Shown piece by piece: positions 41,393-50,367 of a DNA stretch of 64,000 nt. The notes beneath the pieces are model-generated. The model was not told the origin of the DNA. It ran no database searches and worked only from the letters and a program-made list of their open reading frames with translations. The translations under genes were made by a program, and so were the position numbers. This DNA comes from Bartonella melophagi K-2C (GTDB taxonomy: Bacteria; Pseudomonadota; Alphaproteobacteria; Rhizobiales; Rhizobiaceae), in NCBI RefSeq assembly GCF_000278255.1, contig NZ_JH725081.1, positions 224,484-288,483 on the forward strand, given 5' to 3'. Numbering within the stretch: position 1 is the first letter of the stretch; each line of letters starts with the position of its first letter.

Positions 41393-41407
41393 TTAACTTC
41401 TTGTTAA
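41393..41407. promoter_or_regulatory. CtrA-type box (TTAA-N7-TTAA), left copy
   Basis: TTAACTTCTTGTTAA is a full match to the CtrA recognition pattern, placed directly before the DUF299 start and at the edge of the DnaA-box cluster. CtrA represses replication from the Caulobacter origin. A second identical copy lies at 42282-42296. Confidence 0.6.
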
Positions 41408-41755
41408 GAAATGTGCATAGAATTTCACAATTTATTTATAAAATAAAAACTTTTAAAAAATATTTTGTTATTATGCACAAACTAGACGACTGTGATAAAT
41501 AAATTTCTCTTCTAAAAAAGAATGGGGATAATATTTCTAAAGTATTTTTATTATTTACTTTTTTTTTCTCTTCTTTGTGGATAAAACTGAGGACGAAACA
41601 GTATAACTAATGATCCACATTAAACACAGGTTTTAATAAGAAGAATCCTTTTTTAAAACTATATTTTAATTTAGATTTTTTTAAAATTATAGTGATTAAT
41701 ATTCCAATTACAATAAAATAAAGTATAAATCTCTATTGTTATTATATAGATAATA
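41393..41755. other. Predicted chromosomal replication origin (oriC), left copy
   Basis: Upstream of DUF299 lies an AT-rich block with five DnaA-box-like 9-mers in 210 bases: TGTGCATAG at 41412 (one mismatch), TTATGCACA at 41471 (exact to TTATNCACA), TGGGGATAA at 41523 (one mismatch), TGTGGATAA at 41576 (exact) and TGATCCACA at 41611 (one mismatch). A CtrA box TTAA-N7-TTAA is at 41393-41407. To the left the genes run on the - strand, to the right on the +, and T/G-rich coding begins to the right. The DUF299 position matches Caulobacter and Rickettsia origins. Confidence 0.75.
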
Positions 41756-42274
41756 AGTTTTTATTCCACGATTTGCTAAATAAATGCTTGTTGGTGTTTT
41801 AGAAGTTCTTGAAATTCCTACGAGAATTACATCTGCATCTAATACACTATCAGGAGATTGTCCATCGTCGTGCTCTATTGTAAAATTCAACGCTTCAATA
41901 CGGCGAAAATAATCTGCATTAAGACCGTGTTGCGCACTAGCACGTAAATTTGTTGGTGTTCCAAGATAAGACTGAAAAGCATTTAAAACAGGATTTAAAA
42001 TGGCAACACAAGGAATGCCTATTTTGGCACATACTTTACTGAGAAGTTGCTTCATTTCTTCATCAATAATTGTGTAAAGAACAATACCCGGCTCTTCTTG
42101 AATTTCATCAAGAATTTTTTGCAACTGTGTTTTATTACGAATCATCGGGTAAAGATGTTCTACTGCCTGATACATCGTGTATTGCGATGCAACAGCTCTT
42201 GCAGCAGAGATTAATGTTTCCCCCGTTGCGTCAGAAATCATATACAAATGAAAGCTTTTTTTTTCTTTTTGCAT
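41708..42274 (-). pseudogene. C-terminally truncated duplicate of the DUF299 gene
   Basis: The right copy made by the tandem repeat. The first ~172 residues are identical to the full gene at 40561-41385, including the P-loop [10 protein letters not shown]; the frame then runs into origin DNA for about 16 unrelated residues ([15 protein letters not shown] end) and stops. The C-terminal third is missing, so normal regulatory kinase activity is unlikely. It keeps its own upstream region and ATG at 42274, so it may be transcribed and translated, perhaps as a dominant-negative partner, since family members dimerise. Confidence 0.9.
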
Positions 42275-42645
42275 AGAAATTTTAACTTCTTGTTAAGAAA
42301 TGTGCATAGAATTTCACAATTTATTTATAAAATAAAAACTTTTAAAAAATATTTTGTTATTATGCACAAACTAGACGACTGTGATAAATAAATTTCTCTT
42401 CTAAAAAAGAATGGGGATAATATTTCTAAAGTATTTTTATTATTTACTTTTTTTTTCTCTTCTTTGTGGATAAAACTGAGGACGAAACAGTATAACTAAT
42501 GATCCACATTAAACACAGGTTTTAATAAGAAGAATCCTTTTTTAAAACTATATTTTAATTTAGATTTTTTTAAAATTATAGTGATTAATATTCCAATTAC
42601 AATAAAATAAAGTATAAATCTCTATTGTTATTATATAGATAATAA
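41757..42645. repeat. 889-bp direct tandem repeat, unit 2
   Basis: Second unit of the duplication described at 40868-41756. After 42645 the sequence continues into unique AT-rich DNA toward rho. Because the intact DUF299 gene belongs to unit 1, unit 2 retains the original junction with the rho-side flank. Confidence 0.95.
42282..42644. other. Predicted oriC, right copy
   Basis: Repeats the five DnaA-box-like sites of the left copy at 42301, 42360, 42412, 42465 and 42500, with the CtrA box at 42282-42296. Unlike the left copy it is followed by about 310 further AT-rich bases (42646-42954), so if duplex unwinding needs that flank, this is the complete origin and the left copy the incomplete one. 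Confidence 0.7.
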
Positions 42646-42954
42646 TTATTAAATTAAAATTTAAAATATATGCATAATAATAAAAAAATAAAATTTAAGA
42701 TTATTCATTTAAGCAAGATAAGTTATTTTTATAGTATTTATTTAATTTCCAAACTTAATCATAATTATTACTTTTATTATTATTATTTTATTAAACACAA
42801 ATCCAAGCTAACAGAGTAACACTTGCAGTTTAAAAGAGTTAAGTGTATAATATTTATTTCTTAAATAAGAATATTTTATTCTTCAAATTTCTCATAAATT
42901 CATTGAATTTTTTATTCAAAAACAATTCCCCATTTTAATTAAAGAGAATATTTC
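42646..42954. other. Very AT-rich flank between the origin repeat and rho
   Basis: Long runs of A and T with no gene; includes ATTATTACTTTTATTATTAT-type tracts near 42765-42790. It could be the unwinding element of the origin and must also hold the rho promoter. hemE and hemJ, usual here in relatives, are absent with no trace. Confidence 0.5.
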
Positions 42955-44220
42955 ATGCAAGAAATGAAACTACAAGAGCTCAAAAGTAAAAACCCCGTTG
43001 AACTTGTTACTTTTGCTGAAACATTAGAGGTTGAGAATGCTTCATTAATGCGTAAACAAGAATTAATGTTTGCTATTTTGAAAAAACTCGCTTTACAAGA
43101 CGTAGAGATTATTGGGGAAGGTGTTGTTGAAGTTTTACAAGATGGGTTTGGATTTTTGCGATCTGCTGATGCTAATTATCTTCCAGGGCCTGACGATATT
43201 TATCTTTCTCCTGCACAAATTCAGTCTTTTTCTTTAAAAACAGGAGATACGGTTGAAGGTCCTATTCGTGGGCCAAAGGAGGGAGAGCGTTACTTTGCTC
43301 TTCTTAAGATTAATACAATTAATTTTGAAGATCCTGAGAAAATCCGCTATAAAATTCATTTTGATAATTTGACACCTCTTTATTCAAATGAACGTTTTCA
43401 AATGGAAATGCAAGATTCTACAAATAAGGATATGTCATCACGAGTTGTTGATTTAATATCTCCGTTAGGAAAAGGCCAAAGAGGATTAATTGTAGCACCT
43501 CCTCGAACAGGAAAAACGGTTTTACTACAAAATATTGCTCACTCTATTACAACTAATCACCCTGAATGTTATCTTATCGTTCTTTTGATTGATGAGCGTC
43601 CAGAAGAAGTAACAGATATGCAACGTTCTGTAACAGGGGAGGTAATTTCTTCTACCTTTGATGAACCAGCAATACGTCATGTACAAGTAGCTGAAATGGT
43701 TATTGAAAAAGCTAAACGCTTAGTTGAATATGGACGTGATGTTGTTATCCTCCTTGATTCTATTACACGTCTTGGACGTGCATATAATACGGTTGTTCCC
43801 TCATCAGGTAAGGTTTTAACAGGTGGTGTTGATGCAAACGCTTTACAACGTCCTAAACGTTTTTTTGGTGCAGCACGCAATATTGAAGAAGGTGGATCTT
43901 TAACTATTATCGCAACGGCTTTGATTGATACAGGTAGTCGTATGGATGAAGTTATTTTTGAAGAATTTAAAGGAACAGGTAATTCAGAAATCGTTCTTGA
44001 TCGTAAAGTTGCTGATAAGCGTATTTTCCCAGCTATGGATGTTTTAAAGTCAGGAACACGCAAAGAGGATCTTTTAGTAGCTCGTCAAGATTTACATAAG
44101 ATCTTTGTACTTCGTCGTATTTTGGCACCTATGAATGTAACAGATGCAATTGAATTTTTAATTGATAAATTGAAACAGACAAAAAATAATAGTGAATTTT
44201 TTGATTCAATGAACACTTAG
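42955..44220 (+). CDS. rho: Transcription termination factor Rho
   Basis: A 421-residue hexameric RNA helicase that ends transcription of untranslated RNA. The N-terminal Rho domain (about 1-45) and cold-shock RNA-binding domain ([15 protein letters not shown] near 56) precede the ATPase core with the P-loop APPRTGKT near 181, [12 protein letters not shown] near 211 and [11 protein letters not shown] near 267. ATG 42955 follows AAAGAGAA about 10 bases upstream. First gene of the rightward origin-proximal block. Confidence 0.97.
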   Translation: MQEMKLQELKSKNPVELVTFAETLEVENASLMRKQELMFAILKKLALQDVEIIGEGVVEVLQDGFGFLRSADANYLPGPDDIYLSPAQIQSFSLKTGDTVEGPIRGPKEGERYFALLKINTINFEDPEKIRYKIHFDNLTPLYSNERFQMEMQDSTNKDMSSRVVDLISPLGKGQRGLIVAPPRTGKTVLLQNIAHSITTNHPECYLIVLLIDERPEEVTDMQRSVTGEVISSTFDEPAIRHVQVAEMVIEKAKRLVEYGRDVVILLDSITRLGRAYNTVVPSSGKVLTGGVDANALQRPKRFFGAARNIEEGGSLTIIATALIDTGSRMDEVIFEEFKGTGNSEIVLDRKVADKRIFPAMDVLKSGTRKEDLLVARQDLHKIFVLRRILAPMNVTDAIEFLIDKLKQTKNNSEFFDSMNT

Positions 44221-44252
44221 AAGTATCATGGTTTTAAAATAGGATTAGTCCT

Positions 44253-45560
44253 GTGGATACAATCTTTGCACTTTCAAGTGGATTGTTGCCTTCAGGGGTT
44301 GCGGTTGTTCGACTTTCTGGTCCTGATGTTGTGAATATTGTTAAAACGCTTTGTGGTTGTTTACCTAAAGCGCGATTTATGCATTATGGTAATCTTATTG
44401 CACGTGACGGTAGCTTTTTAGATTCTGCTCTAACTGTTTTTTTTCCTGGTCCTCATAGTTTTACAGGTGAAGATTGTGCAGAATTCCATTTACATGGAGG
44501 TAAGGCAGTTGTTAATCGTTTTTTAGATGAATTATCTGGATTTCCTGAGTGCCGTATTGCTGAAGCGGGTGAATTTTCTCGTCGAGCATTTACTGAAGGA
44601 AAAATAGATTTAATTCAAGCAGAAGCTCTTGTTGATTTAATAGAAGCAGAAACAGAAAGTCAAAGACGTTTAGCTGTTATAGGTACAAGTGGACATTTAA
44701 CAAAACTTTATCGTAGTTGGCGTGATGAGCTTATAACAGCACGTGCTTTAATAGAAGCAGAAATTGATTTTTCTGATGAAGACGATATTCCAGATTCTAT
44801 ATCTGATAAAATTTGGAAAAATATGAAAAAACTTAGCTGTTCTCTTTGTGAACATATTGCTGCAGGAGAACGTGCAAATATTTTACGTGATGGATTGCGA
44901 GTTGTTATTGTAGGTGCTCCAAATTCTGGAAAATCAAGTATTATTAATCGTTTGGCTGGAAGACCTGTTGCTATTGTGACAGAAGAAGCAGGAACAACTC
45001 GTGATGCTTTAGAAATTAGATTAATACTTGGCGGTTTACCAGTTTTTTTAACAGATACTGCTGGTTTTAGAAAAACAGAAAGTAAAGTTGAACAATTAGG
45101 TATAGAAACTGCAAAACAACATATTATAGATGCTGATTTAGTTATTTTGGTTGATGATATGAATAATCCTCAAGAAATTCATTTACCAAAAACATCAGCT
45201 GAAATATGGCGTGTTGGTAATAAACTTGATCTTTATAAAGGAGATAAAACACGTTGGTTTATACAGTTTTCAGCATTAAGTGGCTTAAATTTTGATTATT
45301 TTGTAAAGGAAATAGAATCATTTTGTCTGCATCGTGTTGCTGAAATTGGTAATGTTGTTTCAGCACAAAAAAGACAACTCCAATTATTAAAAGAAGCTGT
45401 TAAAGAAATTGATGCTTCAATAAATCATATTTCTCTTGATTTAAGTTTACGTGCAGAACATCTTCGTCGTGCAAGTGATGCACTTGGACGAGTCACTGGT
45501 GATATTAATGTTGAAGATTTACTTGATGTTATTTTTTCACAATTTTGTGTTGGTAAATAA
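44253..45560 (+). CDS. mnmE: tRNA modification GTPase MnmE
   Basis: MnmE works with MnmG to put the (carboxymethyl)aminomethyl group on U34 of certain tRNAs. The 435-residue protein has the N-terminal folate-binding domain, the G domain with GAPNSGKSS near 222, DTAGFRKTE near 268 and NKLD near 327, and the C-terminal catalytic Cys in FCVGK. The start is GTG at 44253 (MDTIFALSSG) with AGGA about 10 bases upstream. MnmE and MnmG lie together as in nearly all origin-proximal alphaproteobacterial clusters. Confidence 0.96.
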   Translation: MDTIFALSSGLLPSGVAVVRLSGPDVVNIVKTLCGCLPKARFMHYGNLIARDGSFLDSALTVFFPGPHSFTGEDCAEFHLHGGKAVVNRFLDELSGFPECRIAEAGEFSRRAFTEGKIDLIQAEALVDLIEAETESQRRLAVIGTSGHLTKLYRSWRDELITARALIEAEIDFSDEDDIPDSISDKIWKNMKKLSCSLCEHIAAGERANILRDGLRVVIVGAPNSGKSSIINRLAGRPVAIVTEEAGTTRDALEIRLILGGLPVFLTDTAGFRKTESKVEQLGIETAKQHIIDADLVILVDDMNNPQEIHLPKTSAEIWRVGNKLDLYKGDKTRWFIQFSALSGLNFDYFVKEIESFCLHRVAEIGNVVSAQKRQLQLLKEAVKEIDASINHISLDLSLRAEHLRRASDALGRVTGDINVEDLLDVIFSQFCVGK

Positions 45561-45561
45561 A

Positions 45562-45577
45562 TGATTCACGTGAAACT
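45562..45577. promoter_or_regulatory. parS-like ParB-binding palindrome, copy 1
   Basis: TGATTCACGTGAAACT in the gap between mnmE and mnmG; one mismatch to the 14-base parS core GTTTCACGTGAAAC. It lies about 3.4 kb from parB and 3-4 kb from the predicted origin, as expected for chromosomal parS. Confidence 0.75.
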
Positions 45578-45605
45578 TTAGATAGTTTGATATGGAATAA
45601 AACAA

Positions 45606-47474
45606 ATGCAGTTGTATGATGTTATTGTTGTTGGAGGGGGTCATGCCGGTTGTGAGGCTGCTTCAGCTTCAGCACGTGTTGGAGCAAAAACAGCACTTGT
45701 TACTTATCAAATATTAGAACTTGGCACAATGTCATGCAACCCTGCTATTGGCGGACTTGGAAAAGGACATCTCGTTCGTGAAATAGATTCTTTGGGCGGT
45801 TTAATGGGGCAGGCTGCGGATGCTGCTGGAATACAATTTCGACTTCTTAATCGACGTAAAGGACCAGCAGTCAGAGGACCACGCACACAAGCTGATCGAC
45901 AATTATATAAAAAAGCAATTCAAGGTTTTCTACAAAAGCAAGAAAATTTAAAGCTCATTGAAGATGAAGTTATTAATCTAATTGTTGAGAATGGTCATGT
46001 TTCAGGTGTTTGTTTAAAAAAACAAGGGAATATTTTTTCTAAAGCTGTGGTTTTAACAACAGGTACATTTCTACGTGGTCTTATTCATATTGGTGATAAA
46101 ACGTGGCATGCCGGTCGTATGGGTGAACAATCAAGTATGCAACTTGCTGAGTGCTTGAAAGAATATGATATAAAGCTTGGACGATTAAAAACAGGAACTC
46201 CCCCTCGTCTTAGTAAAAAGACAATTCGTTGGGAGATACTTCCCAAACAACAAGCTGATGAATATCCAGTACCTTTTTCTTTTTTAACAGAAAAAATAAA
46301 GCAACCTCAGATTGAATGTGCAATCACACGTACAAATGCGCAAACACATCAAATTATTAATGAAAATATACATCGGTCTGCCTTATATTCAGGAGCTATT
46401 GAAGGGCTTGGACCACGTTATTGTCCTTCAATTGAGGATAAAATTATTAAATTTGGTGAAAGAGATGGACATCAGATTTTTTTAGAACCAGAAGGATTAG
46501 ATAGTAATGTTATCTATCCAAATGGTGTTTCTACCTCTCTTCCTGAGGATATACAGATTTCTTTTTTAAAAACTATTGAAGGGTTGGAAAATGTAACAAT
46601 TTTACAGCCGGGCTATGCTATTGAATACGATTTTGTTGATCCAAAACAACTTACCAGAGCTTTAGAATTAAAATCTTTACCAGGATTATTTTTAGCAGGT
46701 CAGATTAATGGTACAACAGGATATGAAGAAGCTGCAGCACAAGGACTTTTGGCAGGGCTTAATGCTGCCCGTCAAGTAGCTGGTTTAAAGGAAATTATTT
46801 TAAGCCGTTCAATAGCTTATATTGGTGTTATGATCGATGATTTAGTTTCACGCGGGGTTTGCGAACCTTATCGAATGTTTACATCACGGGCAGAATTTCG
46901 TTTATCTCTACGCGCTGATAATGCTGATACTCGTTTAACTCCTTTAGCACAACAATGGGGTATTATTAGTAATACTCGATGGAACTTCTATCAGCATAAA
47001 CAAAAATGTCTTGATCAAGCACGATCACTTTGCCAAAAACTCTTTTTGACTCCTAACGAAGCATCTACTCATGGGTTACATATAAATCATGATGGAATTC
47101 GACGATCGGCTTATGATCTTTTAGCTCATCCTGGTATGAGTATAGCACGTCTTTCGTCTTTTTGGCCACAATTGCAATCAATCGATACTAAAACCGTTGA
47201 AGCCCTAGAAATTGAAGCGCAATATGCAGTTTATTTAGAAAGACAGGCACAAGATATTGCTGCTCTTCAACGAGATGAATGTTTAGAAATTCCTACTTCT
47301 CTTGATATTCAAGCAATTTCTGGTCTTTCAAATGAATTAAAAACAAAAATTCAACAAGTATCGCCACGTTCAATTGCTGATGCACAAAAAATTGACGGTA
47401 TGACACCAGCAGCATTATCATTAATTATTACATCTATTCAGCGTCAAAAACGTGAAAAGGCAAAATCAGCTTAA
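45606..47474 (+). CDS. mnmG: tRNA uridine-5-carboxymethylaminomethylation enzyme MnmG
   Basis: A 622-residue FAD protein, MnmE's partner in U34 modification. The FAD motif [10 protein letters not shown] lies at 10-19, [15 protein letters not shown] near 43, [10 protein letters not shown] near 198, and the C-terminal helical domain ends with [16 protein letters not shown]. Full length and all signatures are present. Its stop overlaps the rsmG start (TAATG at 47472-47476). Confidence 0.97.
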   Translation: MQLYDVIVVGGGHAGCEAASASARVGAKTALVTYQILELGTMSCNPAIGGLGKGHLVREIDSLGGLMGQAADAAGIQFRLLNRRKGPAVRGPRTQADRQLYKKAIQGFLQKQENLKLIEDEVINLIVENGHVSGVCLKKQGNIFSKAVVLTTGTFLRGLIHIGDKTWHAGRMGEQSSMQLAECLKEYDIKLGRLKTGTPPRLSKKTIRWEILPKQQADEYPVPFSFLTEKIKQPQIECAITRTNAQTHQIINENIHRSALYSGAIEGLGPRYCPSIEDKIIKFGERDGHQIFLEPEGLDSNVIYPNGVSTSLPEDIQISFLKTIEGLENVTILQPGYAIEYDFVDPKQLTRALELKSLPGLFLAGQINGTTGYEEAAAQGLLAGLNAARQVAGLKEIILSRSIAYIGVMIDDLVSRGVCEPYRMFTSRAEFRLSLRADNADTRLTPLAQQWGIISNTRWNFYQHKQKCLDQARSLCQKLFLTPNEASTHGLHINHDGIRRSAYDLLAHPGMSIARLSSFWPQLQSIDTKTVEALEIEAQYAVYLERQAQDIAALQRDECLEIPTSLDIQAISGLSNELKTKIQQVSPRSIADAQKIDGMTPAALSLIITSIQRQKREKAKSA

Positions 47475-48121
47475 TGACTTTCTTGATAGAACAAAAATAT
47501 CAGGATCTCTTAAATCTAGTTCCTTCTGTTTCACGTGAAACGATAGAAAATTTAATGAGATTCGAATCTCTTGTAATTCAATGGAATAAACGCATTAATT
47601 TAATATCTACTGCGACAGTACCAGTTTTATGGACGCGTCATATTTTAGATTCTGCTCAGATTTATCCTTTACATAATCAGTGTTTGCATTGGTGTGATTT
47701 TGGATCAGGAGGGGGTTTTCCCGCAATTGTTATTGCTATTCTTCTCAAAAATAAGGAAGGAGGACATATTGATTTGATTGAAAGCAATGGAAAAAAAGTA
47801 GCTTTTTTACGAACAGTCATTGCTCATCTGGATCTTCCAGCAACAGTTCATCATTGTAGAATTGAAGATGTATATCAGAAAATAAAAAAGCCAGAAGTTA
47901 TAACTGCGAGAGGTTTGGCTTCGTTGGATGTTCTTTTACAACTTTTATCTCCTTTGTTAACGCAAAAAACAATTGCTCTTTTTCAAAAAGGTCGGGATTA
48001 TATGACAGAAATAAAAAATGCCTCTGCCAATTGGCATTTTGATCTGCTAAAACATAAAAGTAAAATTGATACAAGCTCTGTTATCTTAGAAATTTCTCAT
48101 GTTCGATCATGTAAAGGGTAA
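47474..48121 (+). CDS. rsmG: 16S rRNA (guanine527-N7)-methyltransferase
   Basis: RsmG (GidB) methylates G527 of 16S rRNA using SAM. The 215-residue protein has NLISTATVPVLWTRHILDS near 39, the SAM motif DFGSGGGFPAIVIA near 74, and the conserved TARGLASLDVLL near 141. The gene contains a parS site at 47528-47543, so part of its sequence is under selection for ParB binding; the encoded residues there are SVSRET, usual in the family. parA follows after 6 bases. Confidence 0.95.
   Translation: MTFLIEQKYQDLLNLVPSVSRETIENLMRFESLVIQWNKRINLISTATVPVLWTRHILDSAQIYPLHNQCLHWCDFGSGGGFPAIVIAILLKNKEGGHIDLIESNGKKVAFLRTVIAHLDLPATVHHCRIEDVYQKIKKPEVITARGLASLDVLLQLLSPLLTQKTIALFQKGRDYMTEIKNASANWHFDLLKHKSKIDTSSVILEISHVRSCKG
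47528..47543. promoter_or_regulatory. parS site, copy 2 (perfect core)
   Basis: TGTTTCACGTGAAACG within rsmG contains the exact 14-base palindrome GTTTCACGTGAAAC recognised by chromosomal ParB. It lies 1.4 kb upstream of parB and 5 kb from the predicted origin, and should be a loading site for the ParB-CTP clamp that ParA segregates. Confidence 0.9.
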
Positions 48122-48127
48122 AGCAAA

Positions 48128-48925
48128 ATGAGCGAAACACGAATTATCGCTATTGCAAACCAAAAAGGTGGGGTGGGTAAGACAACGACAGCTATTAACC
48201 TTGCAACAGCTTTGGCAGCTATAGGTGAAAATATTCTTATTATGGATATTGATCCACAAGGTAATGCAAGTACAGGACTTGGAATTGATCGTAATAGTCG
48301 TCCTTTATCTTCTTACGATGTTTTAATTTCTGGAATCTCTGTGGTAGATGCTGCTTTAAAAACAGTTGTACCTAATTTGTATATTGTACCTTCTACACTC
48401 GATCTTTTAGGTGTTGAAATGGAAATTGCTTCATCGCAAGATCGTATTCAGCGGTTACGCAAAGCTCTGTGTGATGATCAGATGGTGTCTCAAAAATTCA
48501 GTTATATTTTAATTGATTGTCCTCCTTCACTTAATCTTTTAACATTAAATGCTATGGGGGCGGCAGATTCTGTTTTGGTGCCAATGCAATGCGAATTTTT
48601 AGCACTTGAAGGTTTAAGCCAATTGCTTGAAACAGTAAAACAAGTACGGTATGCTCTAAATCCATCTCTAGAAATTCAAGGTATTGTTTTAACGATGTAC
48701 GATGGACGTAATAACCTTTCAAATCAAGTTGCTGAAGATGTACGCTCTTTTATGGGAGAAAAGGTTTACCGTACTGTTATTCCACGTAATGTACGTGTTT
48801 CTGAAGCTCCTTCTTTTGGTAAACCGGTATTACTTTATGATCTTAAATGTGCTGGTAGTCAGGCCTATTTACGACTGGCAACAGAGGTTATTCAACGCGA
48901 AAAACAAGCAAAAACTGCTGCTTAA
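48128..48925 (+). CDS. parA: Chromosome-partitioning ATPase ParA
   Basis: A 265-residue Walker-type ATPase that moves the ParB-parS complex to the new cell pole. The deviant Walker A KGGVGKTT lies at 13-20, DIDPQGNAST near 41, and DCPPSLNLLTLNAM near 132. It is the short chromosomal ParA, without the N-terminal DNA-binding domain of plasmid types. It is co-directional with parB (50 bases to the parB ATG) and rsmG. Confidence 0.96.
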   Translation: MSETRIIAIANQKGGVGKTTTAINLATALAAIGENILIMDIDPQGNASTGLGIDRNSRPLSSYDVLISGISVVDAALKTVVPNLYIVPSTLDLLGVEMEIASSQDRIQRLRKALCDDQMVSQKFSYILIDCPPSLNLLTLNAMGAADSVLVPMQCEFLALEGLSQLLETVKQVRYALNPSLEIQGIVLTMYDGRNNLSNQVAEDVRSFMGEKVYRTVIPRNVRVSEAPSFGKPVLLYDLKCAGSQAYLRLATEVIQREKQAKTAA

Positions 48926-48975
48926 AAAGCGTGAGAAAAGTAATTTATTGTGAAGTTAGTTCAAAGAGTAAAATC

Positions 48976-49884
48976 ATGAATGATGATCAATCAAAAAAAA
49001 GACTAGGTCGTGGATTGGCAGCATTAATCGGAGATGTCAGTTTAAATAATGATCCTGCACATCTATTAAATTCTGCAAGATTCACAATGAAGTCAAATAT
49101 GGATTCTATCGTTTCTGAACGATTGGTATCTATTGAACTTATTTCACGTAATCCCAATAATCCACGACGTCACTTTACGGATTTAGAACTTGAAAATTTA
49201 GCTCAATCAATTCGTCAACATGGTGTTGTTCAACCTGTTCTTGTAAGGCCTTCACCTCATCATCCCGGTCGGTTTGAATTAATCGCTGGTGAGCGACGGT
49301 GGCGTGCTGCACAACGAGCCAATTTAAATCAATTACCCGTTATTATTCGCGATGTAGATGATAAGACAGCTTTAGAATTAGCTATTATTGAGAATATTCA
49401 ACGTGCTGACCTTAATCCTATTGAAGAAGCAATGGGATATGAAATGTTGCTTAATGAACATGGTTATACTCAGGCAGATTTGGCACAAGTTATTGGAAAA
49501 AGCCGAAGTTATGTTACAAATATTCTTCGTTTGTTAAAACTTCCACCAGAAGTACAGAAATTTTTGATTGATGGCCAACTTTCAGCTAGTCATGCACGTT
49601 GCCTCATTACCGTCAACAATCCACAAGATTTAGCTGAAAAGATTATTCATGAAGGACTCTCTGTTCGTCAGGCAGAAGTGCTTACACATGAACAGGCAAG
49701 TCCTAAATTTAAAAAACGAACTTTAGTGGAAAAAGATACGGAAACAAAATCTTTAGAAAAATTATTGACTGATATGATCGGAATGAAAGTAGCCATTCGA
49801 CACGGTAAAGATGGTGGTGATTTAAAAATACATTATTCTTCACTAGAAGAATTAGATGATATTTGTCGGCGTTTACAAAGCTAA
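48976..49884 (+). CDS. parB: Chromosome-partitioning protein ParB
   Basis: A 302-residue ParB. The N-terminal ParA-contact peptide is KKRLGRGLAALIG (7-19); the CTP-binding ParB/Srx region includes NPNNPRRHFTD and GERRWRAA near 100, and ENIQRADLNPIEEA; the helix-turn-helix for parS contains YTQADLAQVIGKSRSYV; a C-terminal dimer domain follows. The frame is open from a GTG at 48931, but ATG 48976 gives the canonical MNDD-type N-terminus and is preceded by AAAGAG. Two parS sites lie nearby. Confidence 0.96.
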   Translation: MNDDQSKKRLGRGLAALIGDVSLNNDPAHLLNSARFTMKSNMDSIVSERLVSIELISRNPNNPRRHFTDLELENLAQSIRQHGVVQPVLVRPSPHHPGRFELIAGERRWRAAQRANLNQLPVIIRDVDDKTALELAIIENIQRADLNPIEEAMGYEMLLNEHGYTQADLAQVIGKSRSYVTNILRLLKLPPEVQKFLIDGQLSASHARCLITVNNPQDLAEKIIHEGLSVRQAEVLTHEQASPKFKKRTLVEKDTETKSLEKLLTDMIGMKVAIRHGKDGGDLKIHYSSLEELDDICRRLQS

Positions 49885-50367
49885 TCAGTAAATAGTCCAC
49901 AAAAGAGCACGAATTCGATTGATATGTTTTTGACCAAATTCTAGATTACTTTGAGATAAAGTAATTTTTTCATCAAAATTATCGTTGTCGTCAAGTGCTG
50001 ATACTGCAGCTAATGTTGCTTGAAGTGCCATAAAACCAATAACATACTCTCTTGGTGTAATATTATGTTTTTCTAAAACGCCAACAAATTTTGGTCGACC
50101 AGATACAGAAGCGACAAGCCCTTCGATACTATTATCATTTCCAGTACCAGGTGCATCTGGTTCTGCGGGTAAATCCGCAACTTCTATTTTAATTTGTTCC
50201 ATTTTTACAAGAAAATCTTCTGTTAAAGGATAATTAGCAACGATATTTAAGGGAAGAGTAGATGTTATAATAGAATGATAATCTGTTTCATTTGTTATTG
50301 TTTTTTGAGCATATGTTGCAAAAGGAGAGAGTAAAATAAAAAACGCATACAATGCAAATTTCAACAT
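49885..50367 (-). CDS. Secreted protein of unknown function
   Basis: A 160-residue protein I do not recognise. A signal peptide is clear (MLKFALYAFFILLSPFATYA, cleavage before QKT), so it is periplasmic or surface-exposed. The mature part is acidic, has a Pro/Asp-rich stretch near 75-85 and a helical C-terminus, and has no cysteines. The codon pattern is like the neighbours. It ends at the parB stop, converging with parB and leaving no gap. No functional inference is possible beyond export. Confidence 0.7.
   Translation of the reverse strand: MLKFALYAFFILLSPFATYAQKTITNETDYHSIITSTLPLNIVANYPLTEDFLVKMEQIKIEVADLPAEPDAPGTGNDNSIEGLVASVSGRPKFVGVLEKHNITPREYVIGFMALQATLAAVSALDDNDNFDEKITLSQSNLEFGQKHINRIRALLWTIY

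Larger units (their letters stand above)
40868..41756. repeat. 889-bp direct tandem repeat, unit 1
   Basis: Bases 40868-41756 recur directly afterwards at 41757-42645 with an offset of exactly 889 and no difference that I found by eye. The unit covers the first ~172 codons of the DUF299 gene plus its 371-base upstream region with DnaA and CtrA boxes. The only homology at the joint is about one base (an A), so it looks like a non-homologous or replication-slip event, and the lack of divergence suggests it is very recent. Confidence 0.95.
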
